This document shows positions 8,652 through 16,842 of a DNA stretch of 47,049 bases, piece after piece. A model generated the notes under the pieces. The model worked only from the letters and a program-made list of their open reading frames with translations, made no database searches and was not told where the DNA came from. Location: the NCBI GenBank assembly GCA_021777355.1, contig JAJYDO010000012.1:1-47049 (forward strand), read 5' to 3'. The stretch is from Actinomycetes bacterium. Its GTDB lineage: Bacteria > Actinomycetota > Acidimicrobiia > Acidimicrobiales > JABEUL01. Within the stretch, counting starts at the first letter, position 1; the number at the start of each line of letters is the position of its first letter. A program made the translations under genes and the position numbers.

Positions 8652-9013
8652 GCCGCTTTCAATTAGCGCAAGCCCGTTAAGTCAATACTAAAAGCAATAT
8701 AATTCCACCAATTAGAAACTGTTTCGTTTTGAATCCGGCTCAATTAGTTCAACGCCTTCAACTTAAATTCTCCAAGGAATCAAAGAATCGGCTTACTCTG
8801 GATGTGCTTTAGTTTTTTTAAAATTAATAGCATTTGGCTTTAAATAGTTGCTCGCAGAAAACTGTTTCGCATCCGGTGCAAAAGGCTTCGTACCTGGCGT
8901 TCAAGGCACCTCTAGGAAGGCAATTTGATTTAACTCAGTTTTATTTAAGAGTCGGTTAAAATGAATTACTTTTAATAATTCTGCAAAATTAGTTCAGAGA
9001 TAATAGCGTAAAT
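8652..9013. other. AT-rich intergenic stretch without a recognised gene
   Basis: About 360 bp lie between the end of the MFS gene and the end of the convergent lipoprotein gene. I see no convincing open frame or RNA. It holds two copies of a short motif: GAAACTGTTTCG followed by ATCCGG (8715-8737), and GAAAACTGTTTCG followed by ATCCGG (8857-8876). The first contains a small GAAAC-T-GTTTC palindrome. Their meaning is unknown. Confidence 0.5.
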
Positions 9014-9694
9014 CTAATTTGCAGGAGTATTCTCAAGTGTCTGAAGTTCCTGAGGCTTCACATTTAAACTGAACTGGCTTAGAAAAATGCCTTTTCCGGG
9101 AACCTGGTCGTACTCGGCTAGAACTCCAGTTGAAGTGACACAAACTTTTTGGCTTCCGAGCACAGCGTTTGGCATACTTTTTGCATCGGCAATTGTAACA
9201 TCGAAGGCAAAACACGTACTTTGCTGGCCTGCAAAAACTGCGTTCGTGATGTCTTTAGAACTTAGCCCAATACTTGCTGCCTGAAGAAGTCTAAGAGTAA
9301 ATGTCGAGGAGAAAGGGCTGTCGGTCGCCGAGCCTGCTTCAGCATCCCCAAGACAACTGTGCGAATTATTGTTCCACATGCATAGAGTCGTGTGTCCAAA
9401 CGATGTAACTGTCACCTGGGCATAGTGCTGTGAAGGCTGAAAATACCTCGAAGCATAGGTTGAAGGCGGTTCTTGAATGTACTCGTTTGTTATTCCAGAT
9501 CCTGTCGGATGAGTCAGGTATGTGGCCATATAGGAAATATGCTCGGCATTTCTCACGGATGTCTCAACCGATGTTATCTGTTGAAGTGGCGTAGCAGGCA
9601 CGGATGCTGGCTTTGTGCAGCCTGAAAATGAAAGTGCCATGACTCCGACAAAACCAATTATTGTCTTAACGAAATGATTTTGATATTTAACCAC
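9014..9694 (-). CDS. Putative lipoprotein of unknown function
   Basis: 226 residues. The N-terminus has a basic start, a hydrophobic stretch (IIGFVGVMALSFSG) and a lipobox-like Cys (SFSGC, about residue 26), so it is probably exported and lipid-anchored. Two more Cys pairs in the body (LCMWNNNSHSC; STCF...KVC) may form disulfides. I recognise no family. The start codon is GTG at 9692-9694. It overlaps the preceding small frame by 8 bp and follows the glycosidase-like lipoprotein gene (9892-11028) in the same direction, so the two may share a transcript and act together at the cell surface. Confidence 0.75.
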   Translation of the reverse strand: MVKYQNHFVKTIIGFVGVMALSFSGCTKPASVPATPLQQITSVETSVRNAEHISYMATYLTHPTGSGITNEYIQEPPSTYASRYFQPSQHYAQVTVTSFGHTTLCMWNNNSHSCLGDAEAGSATDSPFSSTFTLRLLQAASIGLSSKDITNAVFAGQQSTCFAFDVTIADAKSMPNAVLGSQKVCVTSTGVLAEYDQVPGKGIFLSQFSLNVKPQELQTLENTPAN

Positions 9695-9887
9695 TGAACT
9701 TCACTATAGGTCTAAAGTGGCTCCGCAACAACGCTATTTGTAATAGTTGAAGCAAGGACTTCATTAATTGATCTTTCAATAACTTGTCGGGCAACCCATC
9801 TAACGGTTTTAAGTCGAGTGCAGAAATGCTCGTGTCATTTATTCTTTGCAATCGTTGAAGTAAACCGGAATCAATATCTTTGTGCAT
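9687..9887 (-). CDS. Small hypothetical protein, 66 residues
   Basis: This ATG-started frame fills the gap between two same-strand lipoprotein genes: it begins 4 bp after one stop and overlaps the next start by 8 bp. The predicted peptide is Leu- and Lys-rich and could form amphipathic helices (LPDKLLKDQLMKSLLQLLQIALL). It has no signal peptide and no family I recognise. The upstream AGGTGA abuts the ATG too closely for a good ribosome site. Its tight, operon-like placement is the main support; it could be a chance frame. Confidence 0.35.
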   Translation of the reverse strand: MHKDIDSGLLQRLQRINDTSISALDLKPLDGLPDKLLKDQLMKSLLQLLQIALLRSHFRPIVKFSG

Positions 9888-9891
9888 TCAC

Positions 9892-11028
9892 CTAACAACT
9901 TAGCGAAGTTGAAGATGCGAGATCTTTGTTCCAAAGCTCTAAAGTACCAATCGGAATTGAGCCAAATCCTTTGTAGTTTAAAGCAGGAGGCCAAAGTTCC
10001 ACTGAGGTTGCGTGGTGGGATATTGCTATATTAATACTATGACAGTCTGCGCCTGAATTTGGTCCAATTGTCTGAAAATAAACACTGAATGAGTTCGGGT
10101 TTGCACTCCACAGGGAATTAATCTCACTGTATAGTACTCCTTCTGAGCCGGAAGTTGCGGTGTCGCTCAGGCCGTGATTGCCGACCACGCACAACGGACC
10201 ACCCGTTGATTTTGATTTGGCACACATTTCCAATATCTGATTAGTTACTGCTTCATCGACCTGGGGCCTATTGTTTATAAGTATTCTAAAAGGGTTGAAG
10301 GGAAAGTCAATTGGGGTTTTGACCCAGCCTGAATAATCAGAAAATACTCCCTCAATACAGCTCTGTTGAGCCTGAGGGGTCCAACCCGCACTTTCTAAAA
10401 TGGGGATATTAGAAGGGTCTAACCCGACAATAAATGGCTCACCGGTTAATGTCGCACATGAAGTTACCGCTACTGCACGCACAGTTGGGTTTGAATCATA
10501 TCTAGATGCAAGGGCATGTTGGAATTTGGACCATGCCTGCCTATAAGAAGCGCTCCACCATCTGCCATAGGTGAAAGAAGTATTTTTGGAAGTAAGCGTG
10601 ATGGGTGAACCTCCCAGCTGCTTTGCCCAATCGGGTGCAGTTTTCCCCGCAAAAATCCGTAACTTGACACCAAGTTGATTGCTTGGGTGCTCTGCATTGA
10701 AACTTTCCACGGCGCTAAGCGAAGAATCCAAATCGTTCCAAGCATAAGTACCACTGCTTGGTTCAAGTTGCGCCCATGTCTCATTTACCACAATGCCGCT
10801 AAAGGCTGGGTAGTCGCTGCCGAGTTCAGCTAAATTAACTGTTGGGAAGCTTACGCCTTTGGCATAGGAAAGCTGGGACCCCATGTCCACAAGTCCTAAG
10901 AGCATGGGTTTTTGGAAAGAGCTCCTAGGAGCAGAAGTAGTTGAACTAGTTTGAGTAGACGCACCGCATGCCTGGCACGCTATTGCAAAGAGAACTGCGA
11001 TAGGGAGAAATACCTTGTTTCCAATCAT
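9892..11028 (-). CDS. Exported glycoside-hydrolase-like (TIM-barrel) lipoprotein
   Basis: 378 residues with a hydrophobic N-terminal segment (VFLPIAVLFAIACQACGAS) that offers two possible lipobox cysteines, then a Ser/Thr linker. From about residue 80, VNETWAQLEPSSGTYAWNDLDSSL is the pattern seen in the first strands of GH42/GH5-type barrels (W..LEP..G.Y.W..LD), and GEPF near residue 195 could hold a catalytic Glu. Six or more Cys in the body suggest disulfides outside the cell. The precise enzyme family and substrate are not clear. A non-hydrolytic barrel is possible. It heads the small gene cluster that ends at 9014. Confidence 0.65.
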   Translation of the reverse strand: MIGNKVFLPIAVLFAIACQACGASTQTSSTTSAPRSSFQKPMLLGLVDMGSQLSYAKGVSFPTVNLAELGSDYPAFSGIVVNETWAQLEPSSGTYAWNDLDSSLSAVESFNAEHPSNQLGVKLRIFAGKTAPDWAKQLGGSPITLTSKNTSFTYGRWWSASYRQAWSKFQHALASRYDSNPTVRAVAVTSCATLTGEPFIVGLDPSNIPILESAGWTPQAQQSCIEGVFSDYSGWVKTPIDFPFNPFRILINNRPQVDEAVTNQILEMCAKSKSTGGPLCVVGNHGLSDTATSGSEGVLYSEINSLWSANPNSFSVYFQTIGPNSGADCHSINIAISHHATSVELWPPALNYKGFGSIPIGTLELWNKDLASSTSLSC

Positions 11029-11145
11029 AAGACTACTGTAGAAGGAAAATGTTCGAAAATTATTAACAAATAGTAAGTTTTATCTGATAACAAAGCCAAT
11101 CAGTCGATGTCTGAAAGTTCTGAACTCCTAAAGGACTTTCTGCGT

Positions 11146-12090
11146 TCAGGTTGGCCTCGATGACATCCTTTTGGCAAGAGTGTATCTAGAAGTTTTGAGG
11201 ACGCTCATTACAGATAGCCCAAATGCCATTGATAGTGCCCCAGATGTAAGTACCGTGATTAGCTTCCAAGGCGAGCCAGGGTGACCTGCCGGACCACCAG
11301 AAAGGAATCCCGGCGCTTTAACTACCATCAAAAAAAGCATTAACAGGGCTGAAAGTGAAATCGCCGCCACAAATATTGCTCCAAATAGACCAATTTTGAC
11401 TTGTATATTAATAGTTTGAACCGAGAATTTAATTTGGCGTATTCCTTCAAGGCAAGATAGGCATCCTGCAATAACTGTCACAGCATAAAGAGTGCCCCAA
11501 GTGAGGAAAACTCCAACGAAAAAAGGATTCCCCCCATTTCTCGCTATCGAGTTCATGTGATGGGCAAAGATCACTAGAGCAATAGTGGACAATATGAAAG
11601 CTGATGCGAGTAAGAGAAACCAAATGATTCGCCTATTTACCTTTTTCTTGGAGGGACCTTTTGGCATCTTAAAGTAGTAAGGCGCCGAAAAGGCTGCTCC
11701 GGCAAATATGCATAATAAACTCAAAAGTCCAGAAACTCGCAAGACATCGGAAAAAATAAGTTCAATAGGCAATTTCGACAATTTCGGCACATTTCGCCAA
11801 TGCTCGGAGAGCTTGACGAAACTGGAGCATCCTATTAAAGCAAATGCCCAAGCGATTATGCCAAGCATGGTGCCTGAAAGGGGACTGCTTCCTGGGGAAA
11901 ATGCAGACAAATATTTTGCAAATCTTTGCTTTGCTCCGCTTAGTGCAAGAGGTATTAGAAAACTAAGTGTCGGCGGATTTCCTTCCAAACAGTCTTCAAT
12001 GGTCACTTTTAGCTCATCTCCGTAACGAACACGCCACTCCCTGGGGTAAATTCGGAGCAGTTGCTCAATAGATTTATTAGGATTTCTCAA
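11146..12090 (-). CDS. PadR-associated integral membrane protein
   Basis: 314 residues. A cytosolic N-terminus carries the motif LLRIYPREWRVRYGDEL, typical of membrane proteins encoded next to PadR regulators. It is followed by about six membrane helices (starting near residues 77, 113, 153, 192, 232 and 275). The start overlaps the padR stop by ATGA (12087-12090), so the two are translationally coupled. The biochemical role of this family is not established. By context it could sense or act on envelope stress together with PadR, perhaps in the same response as the ABC exporter at 14263-17601, whose promoter shares the PadR operator. Confidence 0.75.
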   Translation of the reverse strand: MRNPNKSIEQLLRIYPREWRVRYGDELKVTIEDCLEGNPPTLSFLIPLALSGAKQRFAKYLSAFSPGSSPLSGTMLGIIAWAFALIGCSSFVKLSEHWRNVPKLSKLPIELIFSDVLRVSGLLSLLCIFAGAAFSAPYYFKMPKGPSKKKVNRRIIWFLLLASAFILSTIALVIFAHHMNSIARNGGNPFFVGVFLTWGTLYAVTVIAGCLSCLEGIRQIKFSVQTINIQVKIGLFGAIFVAAISLSALLMLFLMVVKAPGFLSGGPAGHPGSPWKLITVLTSGALSMAFGLSVMSVLKTSRYTLAKRMSSRPT

Positions 12091-12452
12091 AGAACTCTCA
12101 ACTTTGTATTTAAGGCAGGACCCATTTTGTCGATCATTCCAAGCCTCTTTGATCCCACTTCGGCGAGCATTCTTAAATTGGCAATTGTGTCTTTTAGAAC
12201 TTCGATTCCACTTGAGGTAATTGCATACGGCTGTCTTCTCCCAACTGGATTTAATGGCTTTATTAGATTTTGCTCTTCAAGTCGGGTAATTGCACCATAG
12301 AGAGTCCCAGGCCCAAGCCTCACACCTGAAATTTCTTCAATATCTTTTATAAGGGCATGCCCGTGTTTGGGACCCGACGAAAGACTAGTGAGGATCAATA
12401 AGGTCGGATCACTTTGCCTAGAGAAACCAACTTTGCCGGTCTTAGGTGTCAT
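12087..12452 (-). CDS. PadR-family transcriptional regulator
   Basis: 121 residues with the PadR winged helix: LLILTSLSSGPKHGHALIKDIEEISGVRLGPGTLYGAITRLEEQNLI, where the GTLY..I.RLE motif marks the recognition helix, then the wing GRRQPYAITSSG. A short C-terminal helix follows. PadR proteins usually repress their own gene and adjacent exporters until a ligand binds. ATG at 12452 lies 6 nt after a perfect TATAAT, with no ribosome site, so the mRNA is probably leaderless. The operator TACTACGT-N3-ACGTAGTA sits inside this promoter and again in the promoter of the ABC exporter. Confidence 0.92.
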   Translation of the reverse strand: MTPKTGKVGFSRQSDPTLLILTSLSSGPKHGHALIKDIEEISGVRLGPGTLYGAITRLEEQNLIKPLNPVGRRQPYAITSSGIEVLKDTIANLRMLAEVGSKRLGMIDKMGPALNTKLRVL

Positions 12453-12458
12453 TTCTTC

Positions 12459-12486
12459 ATTATACTACGTAAAACGTAGTAGTCAA
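12459..12486 (-). promoter_or_regulatory. padR promoter with PadR-type operator
   Basis: Minus strand: -35 TTGACT (12481-12486), 16-bp spacer, -10 TATAAT (12459-12464). The operator TACTACGTAAAACGTAGTA (12463-12481) is a perfect inverted repeat with 8-bp arms and a 3-bp centre, filling the spacer and touching both boxes. The start codon follows the -10 after 6 nt. The same half-sites recur at 17706-17724. Confidence 0.85.
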
Positions 12487-12627
12487 TAGTTAATAAAAAC
12501 TACTAGTTATTGAAGGAACTTTCTCTTTTGATCAATCAGGCGGCTGAGTACTAAGGTTATAGTCATTGATCAATTTAATTGAATAAATATCTATTTGATT
12601 TAGTACCAATGGAAGGCAGATCTAAAA

Positions 12628-13095
12628 ATGGAAGGCAATTCAATATCCAATGAGAGATTTATTTCGGCACCGCCTGAAAAAATATTCGATATTCTTGCAA
12701 GACCCTCGCGCCACCATGAAATAGATGGTTCTGGAACTGTTCGCAAACCCAGTGCATCCTCGCCTGAGAGAGTTAAGTTAGGCGACGAATTTAGAATGGC
12801 GATGAAAATAGGCGCACCCTATATGATGGTTAACAAAGTAATCGAATTCGAAGAAGGAAAGTTGATTGCATGGCAGCCAAGAGCTCCTTGGATTATTGGA
12901 AACTTCATAGGCGGACGCATTTGGAGATACGAACTTGAACCAAAAGACGGCGGGACGCTAGTGCGAGAGACTTGGGATATTAGCCAGGAAAAACATAGGA
13001 AGGCCGTTGACAATGACATTGTCAAGACAAGAGTCACCGCCGCCCTTGAGAGCACCTTGAAACGAATAGAAGAGGTAGTGGGCCAATCCAGCTAG
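12628..13095 (+). CDS. SRPBCC-family (polyketide cyclase/dehydrase-like) protein
   Basis: 155 residues with the START/SRPBCC pattern: an opening strand ISNERFISAPPEKIFDILARPSRHHEIDGSG, central strands (MVNKVIEFEEGKLIAWQPRA; GRIWRYELEPKDGGTLVRETWDIS) and a long C-terminal helix. Such proteins bind hydrophobic ligands in a deep pocket; the ligand here is unknown. It diverges from padR. An out-of-frame ATG starts 19 bp upstream inside a near-exact copy of the start region (AATGGAAGGCA at 12608 and 12627) and would encode a 14-residue peptide ending at 12653. The GGAAGG of the first copy may be the ribosome site. Confidence 0.85.
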   Translation: MEGNSISNERFISAPPEKIFDILARPSRHHEIDGSGTVRKPSASSPERVKLGDEFRMAMKIGAPYMMVNKVIEFEEGKLIAWQPRAPWIIGNFIGGRIWRYELEPKDGGTLVRETWDISQEKHRKAVDNDIVKTRVTAALESTLKRIEEVVGQSS

Positions 13096-13158
13096 AGGAT
13101 TTTAGGCACAAAGTCCCTACTGCACGCAAAGCGCATCATATCTACTAATGTCATAACT

Positions 13159-13623
13159 ATGAGCGAGAAGAATAATGCAGCAGAAGAAGGCCATTTTGTT
13201 TTGGTTGGCGTAGATGGTTCGGAGTCATCATTTGATGCACTGGATCAAGCAGGCGACGAAGCAACCTGGAGAGGCTTGCCACTAAAAATCTTGGTTTCTT
13301 GGCAAGTGCCAACTTCACTTGGGATGGCGCCTATTGCACCAACTGACGGTGAACCGTATCTGGCCTTTCAAGAATCGGCGAAGACTATTTTAAAAAGTTC
13401 CATAGAAAGAGCTAAAAGCCATCATGGTGATTTGGAGGTAGACGGAGTTGTAATTGAGGAAGCAGCAGCCCGAGCCCTTGTGGAAGAGGCCGGCAATGCC
13501 GCCCTTATTGTGGTGGGGACAAGGGGACATGGCGGTTTTGCCGGATTACTGCTTGGATCTGTAAGCACCTATGTAATTCATCATGCAAAGTGCCCGGTTT
13601 TAGTCGTAAGAAGCCATCATTAA
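13159..13623 (+). CDS. Universal stress protein (UspA family)
   Basis: 154 residues, the usual single-domain Usp length. It starts with the strand FVLVGVDGSESSFDALDQA and ends with the ATP-binding signature GTRGHGGFAGLLLGSVS (G-2x-G-9x-G-S) and CPVLVV. The complete signature suggests an ATP-binding Usp. These cytoplasmic proteins support survival under starvation or oxidative or envelope stress; the exact role here cannot be read. It follows the SRPBCC gene by 63 bp in the same direction and may be transcribed with it or separately. Confidence 0.92.
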   Translation: MSEKNNAAEEGHFVLVGVDGSESSFDALDQAGDEATWRGLPLKILVSWQVPTSLGMAPIAPTDGEPYLAFQESAKTILKSSIERAKSHHGDLEVDGVVIEEAAARALVEEAGNAALIVVGTRGHGGFAGLLLGSVSTYVIHHAKCPVLVVRSHH

Positions 13624-13633
13624 GTTTTAGCGG

Positions 13634-13657
13634 TTTAACTTTTGATGAAAAGTAAAA
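13634..13657. terminator. Possible bidirectional terminator between convergent genes
   Basis: TTTAACTTTT-GATG-AAAAGTAAAA forms a 10-bp stem with one mismatch between the usp gene and the convergent PNPOx-like gene. The stem is A/T-only, so its strength is doubtful. Confidence 0.3.
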
Positions 13658-13658
13658 C

Positions 13659-14207
13659 TTAAAGGCCAGGGAGCCCGTCGATAGAAGTTTGGTTTTTCTC
13701 TACCCAGTACTCTCTGATTCCGTCTTCACCCTTTCTGGAAGCCCAATCGTTCATCTGGTCCCTATGAGAAACAAAGTCCATTAGGGGGACCCCGTATCCG
13801 CAAGAATCAGAAACTTGCTCAGATTCAATAACTACAATAGAACGCGCTCCAATAGCTGCAGGATCTTTAAAATGATTAATCATCTCAGCGAAACTCGGTT
13901 CATCTCTTTTTATGACAGTGCCGATCCCGTGTATTCGCACAATTCTAGGAGGTCCAACAAATGCACAGAACATCAAGGTTATTCTGCCGTTTTCGTTTAG
14001 ATGCGAAACTGTCTCGATTCCGCTTCCGGTTTGGTCCAGGTAAGCTACACTCCTTTGGCTCAACACCACAAGTTCCCCACGATTGCCTTTTGGAGAACAG
14101 TTAATGTGTCCATTTTTAGAAAGCGGTGCCGTAGCTACAAAAAATACCGGAGAAGATTCTATGAACTCCTTTAGTTTAGAATCAATCTCGTTCCATACGC
14201 GTCCCAT
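13659..14207 (-). CDS. Pyridoxamine 5'-phosphate oxidase-like flavin-binding protein
   Basis: 182 residues with the split-barrel FMN-binding pattern: FFVATAPLSKNGHINCSPKGNRG, VAYLDQTGSGIETVSHLNENGRITLMFCAF and VGPPRIVRIHGIGTVI. Members of this subgroup bind flavin (FMN, or F420 in some actinobacteria) and reduce small organic compounds. Whether this one is a true pyridoxamine phosphate oxidase is unlikely; the C-terminal part (DFVSHRDQMNDWASRKGEDGIREYWVEKNQTSIDGLPGL) is the variant found in uncharacterised homologues. It stands alone on the minus strand and converges on the usp gene. The substrate is unknown. Confidence 0.85.
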   Translation of the reverse strand: MGRVWNEIDSKLKEFIESSPVFFVATAPLSKNGHINCSPKGNRGELVVLSQRSVAYLDQTGSGIETVSHLNENGRITLMFCAFVGPPRIVRIHGIGTVIKRDEPSFAEMINHFKDPAAIGARSIVVIESEQVSDSCGYGVPLMDFVSHRDQMNDWASRKGEDGIREYWVEKNQTSIDGLPGL

Positions 14208-14262
14208 TATCCCATTTTGACAGATTCCAAGGCCACATAGATAATGAAGCGCATCGGGCTAT

Positions 14263-16842
14263 TTATTCTTCTATAGCTAAAGCCACCACGGGAGCTGTAT
14301 TAGCTGCCCTTCTTGCCGGAATCAATGAAGCAAGTATTCCTGCAAGTGCTGCCACTACAACATCAACTATTAAAAGCGATATTGGAACAGAAAATACCGT
14401 CACGCCTTGGGCATTTAATACCAAAACAATCCCCCATGATGCCGCTATCCCAATTGCAACGCCTAATACTGCTCCCATCACGGCCAAAAGCATTCCTTCT
14501 AAGGCCAGCATGTAGGCAACTTGTGGTCGTGTCAAGCCCAGTGCTCGAAGAAGGCCTAACTCCCGAGTCCGCTCCACCACGGACAATGTCAGCGTATTGG
14601 CAATTCCTATAAATGAAATTAACAAAGCCAGGGCAAGCAACGCCGTGAAGAGGGCAAGAATCTGGCCAATCTTATTTGACAAATTGCTTTCAAAGGTTCC
14701 TATATCTTGAGAAGTCACAAGAGGATAGGGATCAATTTCTTTTTGCAACTGCGCTCGGGCCTGGACGAGAGTCACACCGGGCATGGCCGTCAAAAATAGT
14801 TCATCGTCGCCTACCCCTGGAAAGCGTGGAGCGAAATCTGTCACGGGGATGACTAAGTTGCTCAAAAATGCCAAATTATTTGAGATAGCAACTACAGTTG
14901 AAGTGCTTGGAGGCGGCAAAGCAGTTGCAGTTGAAAGCCCTCCTGAAATTGTGATGGGTTCTCCTACTTTGACATGAAGGTTTTTGGCAAGTGACGTAGA
15001 TATGACTGCTGTGCCGCTTGCGCCAAAATTGGCCAATGAGCCAGAGGTAATCATGAGCTGGGACTGGCTGAGAAGCACTGGTGTGACCCCTGAAATGTCT
15101 TGACTCTTTCCATTCACAATCGCTTGGCCGGATCTCACTTCGTTAACGTATTTAAATAGGTTTGTTTTATTTGCACTCGTTGCGATGGAAGATGGAACAG
15201 TAGTGCCCCGAAGAGCTGTCGTCACCACAAAGTCAAACGGAAAATTCTTGGCAATGGTGGAGTCAATCGAAGCATTAAGCGATGACGAGATCACGCTAAA
15301 AAGTGAAATTAGCGCCAATCCGATAGTTAGGGCGGCAGAAGTTGAAGCAGTTCTTGAGGGATTTCTGATTGTATTAAGAGTTGCGAGCTTTCCGGTTGTT
15401 CCAAAAATTCGCGTAGGTATGCCCAGGACGGTCATCACTGGTCTCACTAAAAGAGGAGCAAATATCAAAAGACCTACAAAAGCAAGCGCACCGCCTACAG
15501 CTATTAATGGCAGTGATGCATTGGCGCCCAGATTCGTGACAATTATGAGAACTCCAACTGCAATCAATGAAACCGAAGTTGCCAATCTCTTGACGGTTAA
15601 AGCACCGCCAAAACTTGTGTCACTGTGATGGTGGAGAGCTTGCAAAGGAGATACTCTGGTAGCATTTCTTGCAGGTAATACGGAAGCTGCCATAGTAGTA
15701 ACAACTCCGACAAGAATTCCAATTATAAAAGTTCTGACAGTTACTTGGATAGGGGCACTTGGAATTCCCCCTCCTCTAAATGCCCCAAAGATTCCGTGAA
15801 GTCCAATTGCCACAAGCACACCCAGTGCTAACCCAATTCCAGAAGCTACTACTCCGGTTGCAAAAGACTCACTTATTATTGCTTTAAAGACCTGATTTCT
15901 TGTAGCTCCTAAACATCGAAGAAGAGCCAGTTCTCTGGATCTCTGCGTTACTAACACCCTAAATGTATTTGCAATTACAATTGAGGCTACAAGTATTGCA
16001 ATTACTGCAAAAGTTAGTAGTGCATTTTCTATTGCATTTGCTCGCTTGATTACTGCATTTTCGTCATTAAAGGTTTTAGTGGCACCCGTTTCAACTGTGG
16101 CATTAGGTCCAAGTATCGATGCAATACGGTTTGAAAGTATGGTCTGATCTACACCCGGTGCGGCAATAACATCTATTTCTCTGAAGCCAGCTTGGCCAGT
16201 TACAGATGCTGCTTCACTGGGGGTAAATCCTATAATGGAGCTTCCGTTAAATGCTTGAGTTAGTCCAACAGAGATAATTCCAACTACCTGAAACTTTTGG
16301 GGAAGCCCACTTTTCCCAACCACGGTAATTGTAGAGCCGATATTAAGGCCAAGGGTCGCAACTGTATTTGAATCCAAGTCAACTTGGCTGGAAGTATTTG
16401 GTCTTGTACCTGAAAGTACCTTAATCCACTTGAAACTGGGATCAGAAGGGACCCCAACGCCAAATGAATTGCCGCGCCCGCCATATGGATGTCCGGCTTT
16501 GTCAAGAATAACGGCTGGACCAATTAACTGCCCGGATGCCGATTTTACTCCCGAAATTCCCTGAACCTGAGTAAGAATGCCGGGTGCAAGATAGTGAATA
16601 ATTTTGGATTCACCATCACCTCCTCCGTGTCCAGATTGGTTTGGAGTAGTTGCCTGGGGAGGAAGTACCGCTACGTCTATTCCTTGGTCTCCTTGTGCGA
16701 ACGACTGGATCATGGCGACTTTTAGAGTGTCTGTGAATATGAGTGTTCCCACCGCAAAAGCCACACCAAGCGAAATGGCTAGCGCAGATGCAAATAGCCT
16801 TCCCGCGTGAGCACGAATGCTGGAAAGTATTGTTGTAAGCAA
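14263..16842 (-). CDS. ABC transporter permease, two FtsX domains (MacB/LolC-like)
   Basis: 859 residues. One N-terminal helix (LFASALAISLGVAFAVGTLIFTDTL) is followed by a large external domain, a first FtsX domain near residues 265-400 (VIANTFRVLVTQRSRELALLRCLGATRNQV), a central membrane region, a second external domain starting near residue 515, and a second FtsX domain near 725-855 (GIANTLTLSVVERTRELGLLRALGLTRPQV). This duplicated layout is common for single-polypeptide permeases that work with a LolD-like ATPase in mechanotransmission or export of lipids, peptides or drugs from the outer membrane face. It starts at TTG directly after the ATPase stop and is translationally coupled. The cargo is unknown. 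Confidence 0.9.
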   Translation of the reverse strand: MLTTILSSIRAHAGRLFASALAISLGVAFAVGTLIFTDTLKVAMIQSFAQGDQGIDVAVLPPQATTPNQSGHGGGDGESKIIHYLAPGILTQVQGISGVKSASGQLIGPAVILDKAGHPYGGRGNSFGVGVPSDPSFKWIKVLSGTRPNTSSQVDLDSNTVATLGLNIGSTITVVGKSGLPQKFQVVGIISVGLTQAFNGSSIIGFTPSEAASVTGQAGFREIDVIAAPGVDQTILSNRIASILGPNATVETGATKTFNDENAVIKRANAIENALLTFAVIAILVASIVIANTFRVLVTQRSRELALLRCLGATRNQVFKAIISESFATGVVASGIGLALGVLVAIGLHGIFGAFRGGGIPSAPIQVTVRTFIIGILVGVVTTMAASVLPARNATRVSPLQALHHHSDTSFGGALTVKRLATSVSLIAVGVLIIVTNLGANASLPLIAVGGALAFVGLLIFAPLLVRPVMTVLGIPTRIFGTTGKLATLNTIRNPSRTASTSAALTIGLALISLFSVISSSLNASIDSTIAKNFPFDFVVTTALRGTTVPSSIATSANKTNLFKYVNEVRSGQAIVNGKSQDISGVTPVLLSQSQLMITSGSLANFGASGTAVISTSLAKNLHVKVGEPITISGGLSTATALPPPSTSTVVAISNNLAFLSNLVIPVTDFAPRFPGVGDDELFLTAMPGVTLVQARAQLQKEIDPYPLVTSQDIGTFESNLSNKIGQILALFTALLALALLISFIGIANTLTLSVVERTRELGLLRALGLTRPQVAYMLALEGMLLAVMGAVLGVAIGIAASWGIVLVLNAQGVTVFSVPISLLIVDVVVAALAGILASLIPARRAANTAPVVALAIEE

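Noticed and set aside
11040-11075. TTCGAA-containing region upstream of the glycosidase-like lipoprotein as an SOS box
   Set aside because: The half-sites do not have the CGAAC-N4-GTTCG spacing of a LexA box.
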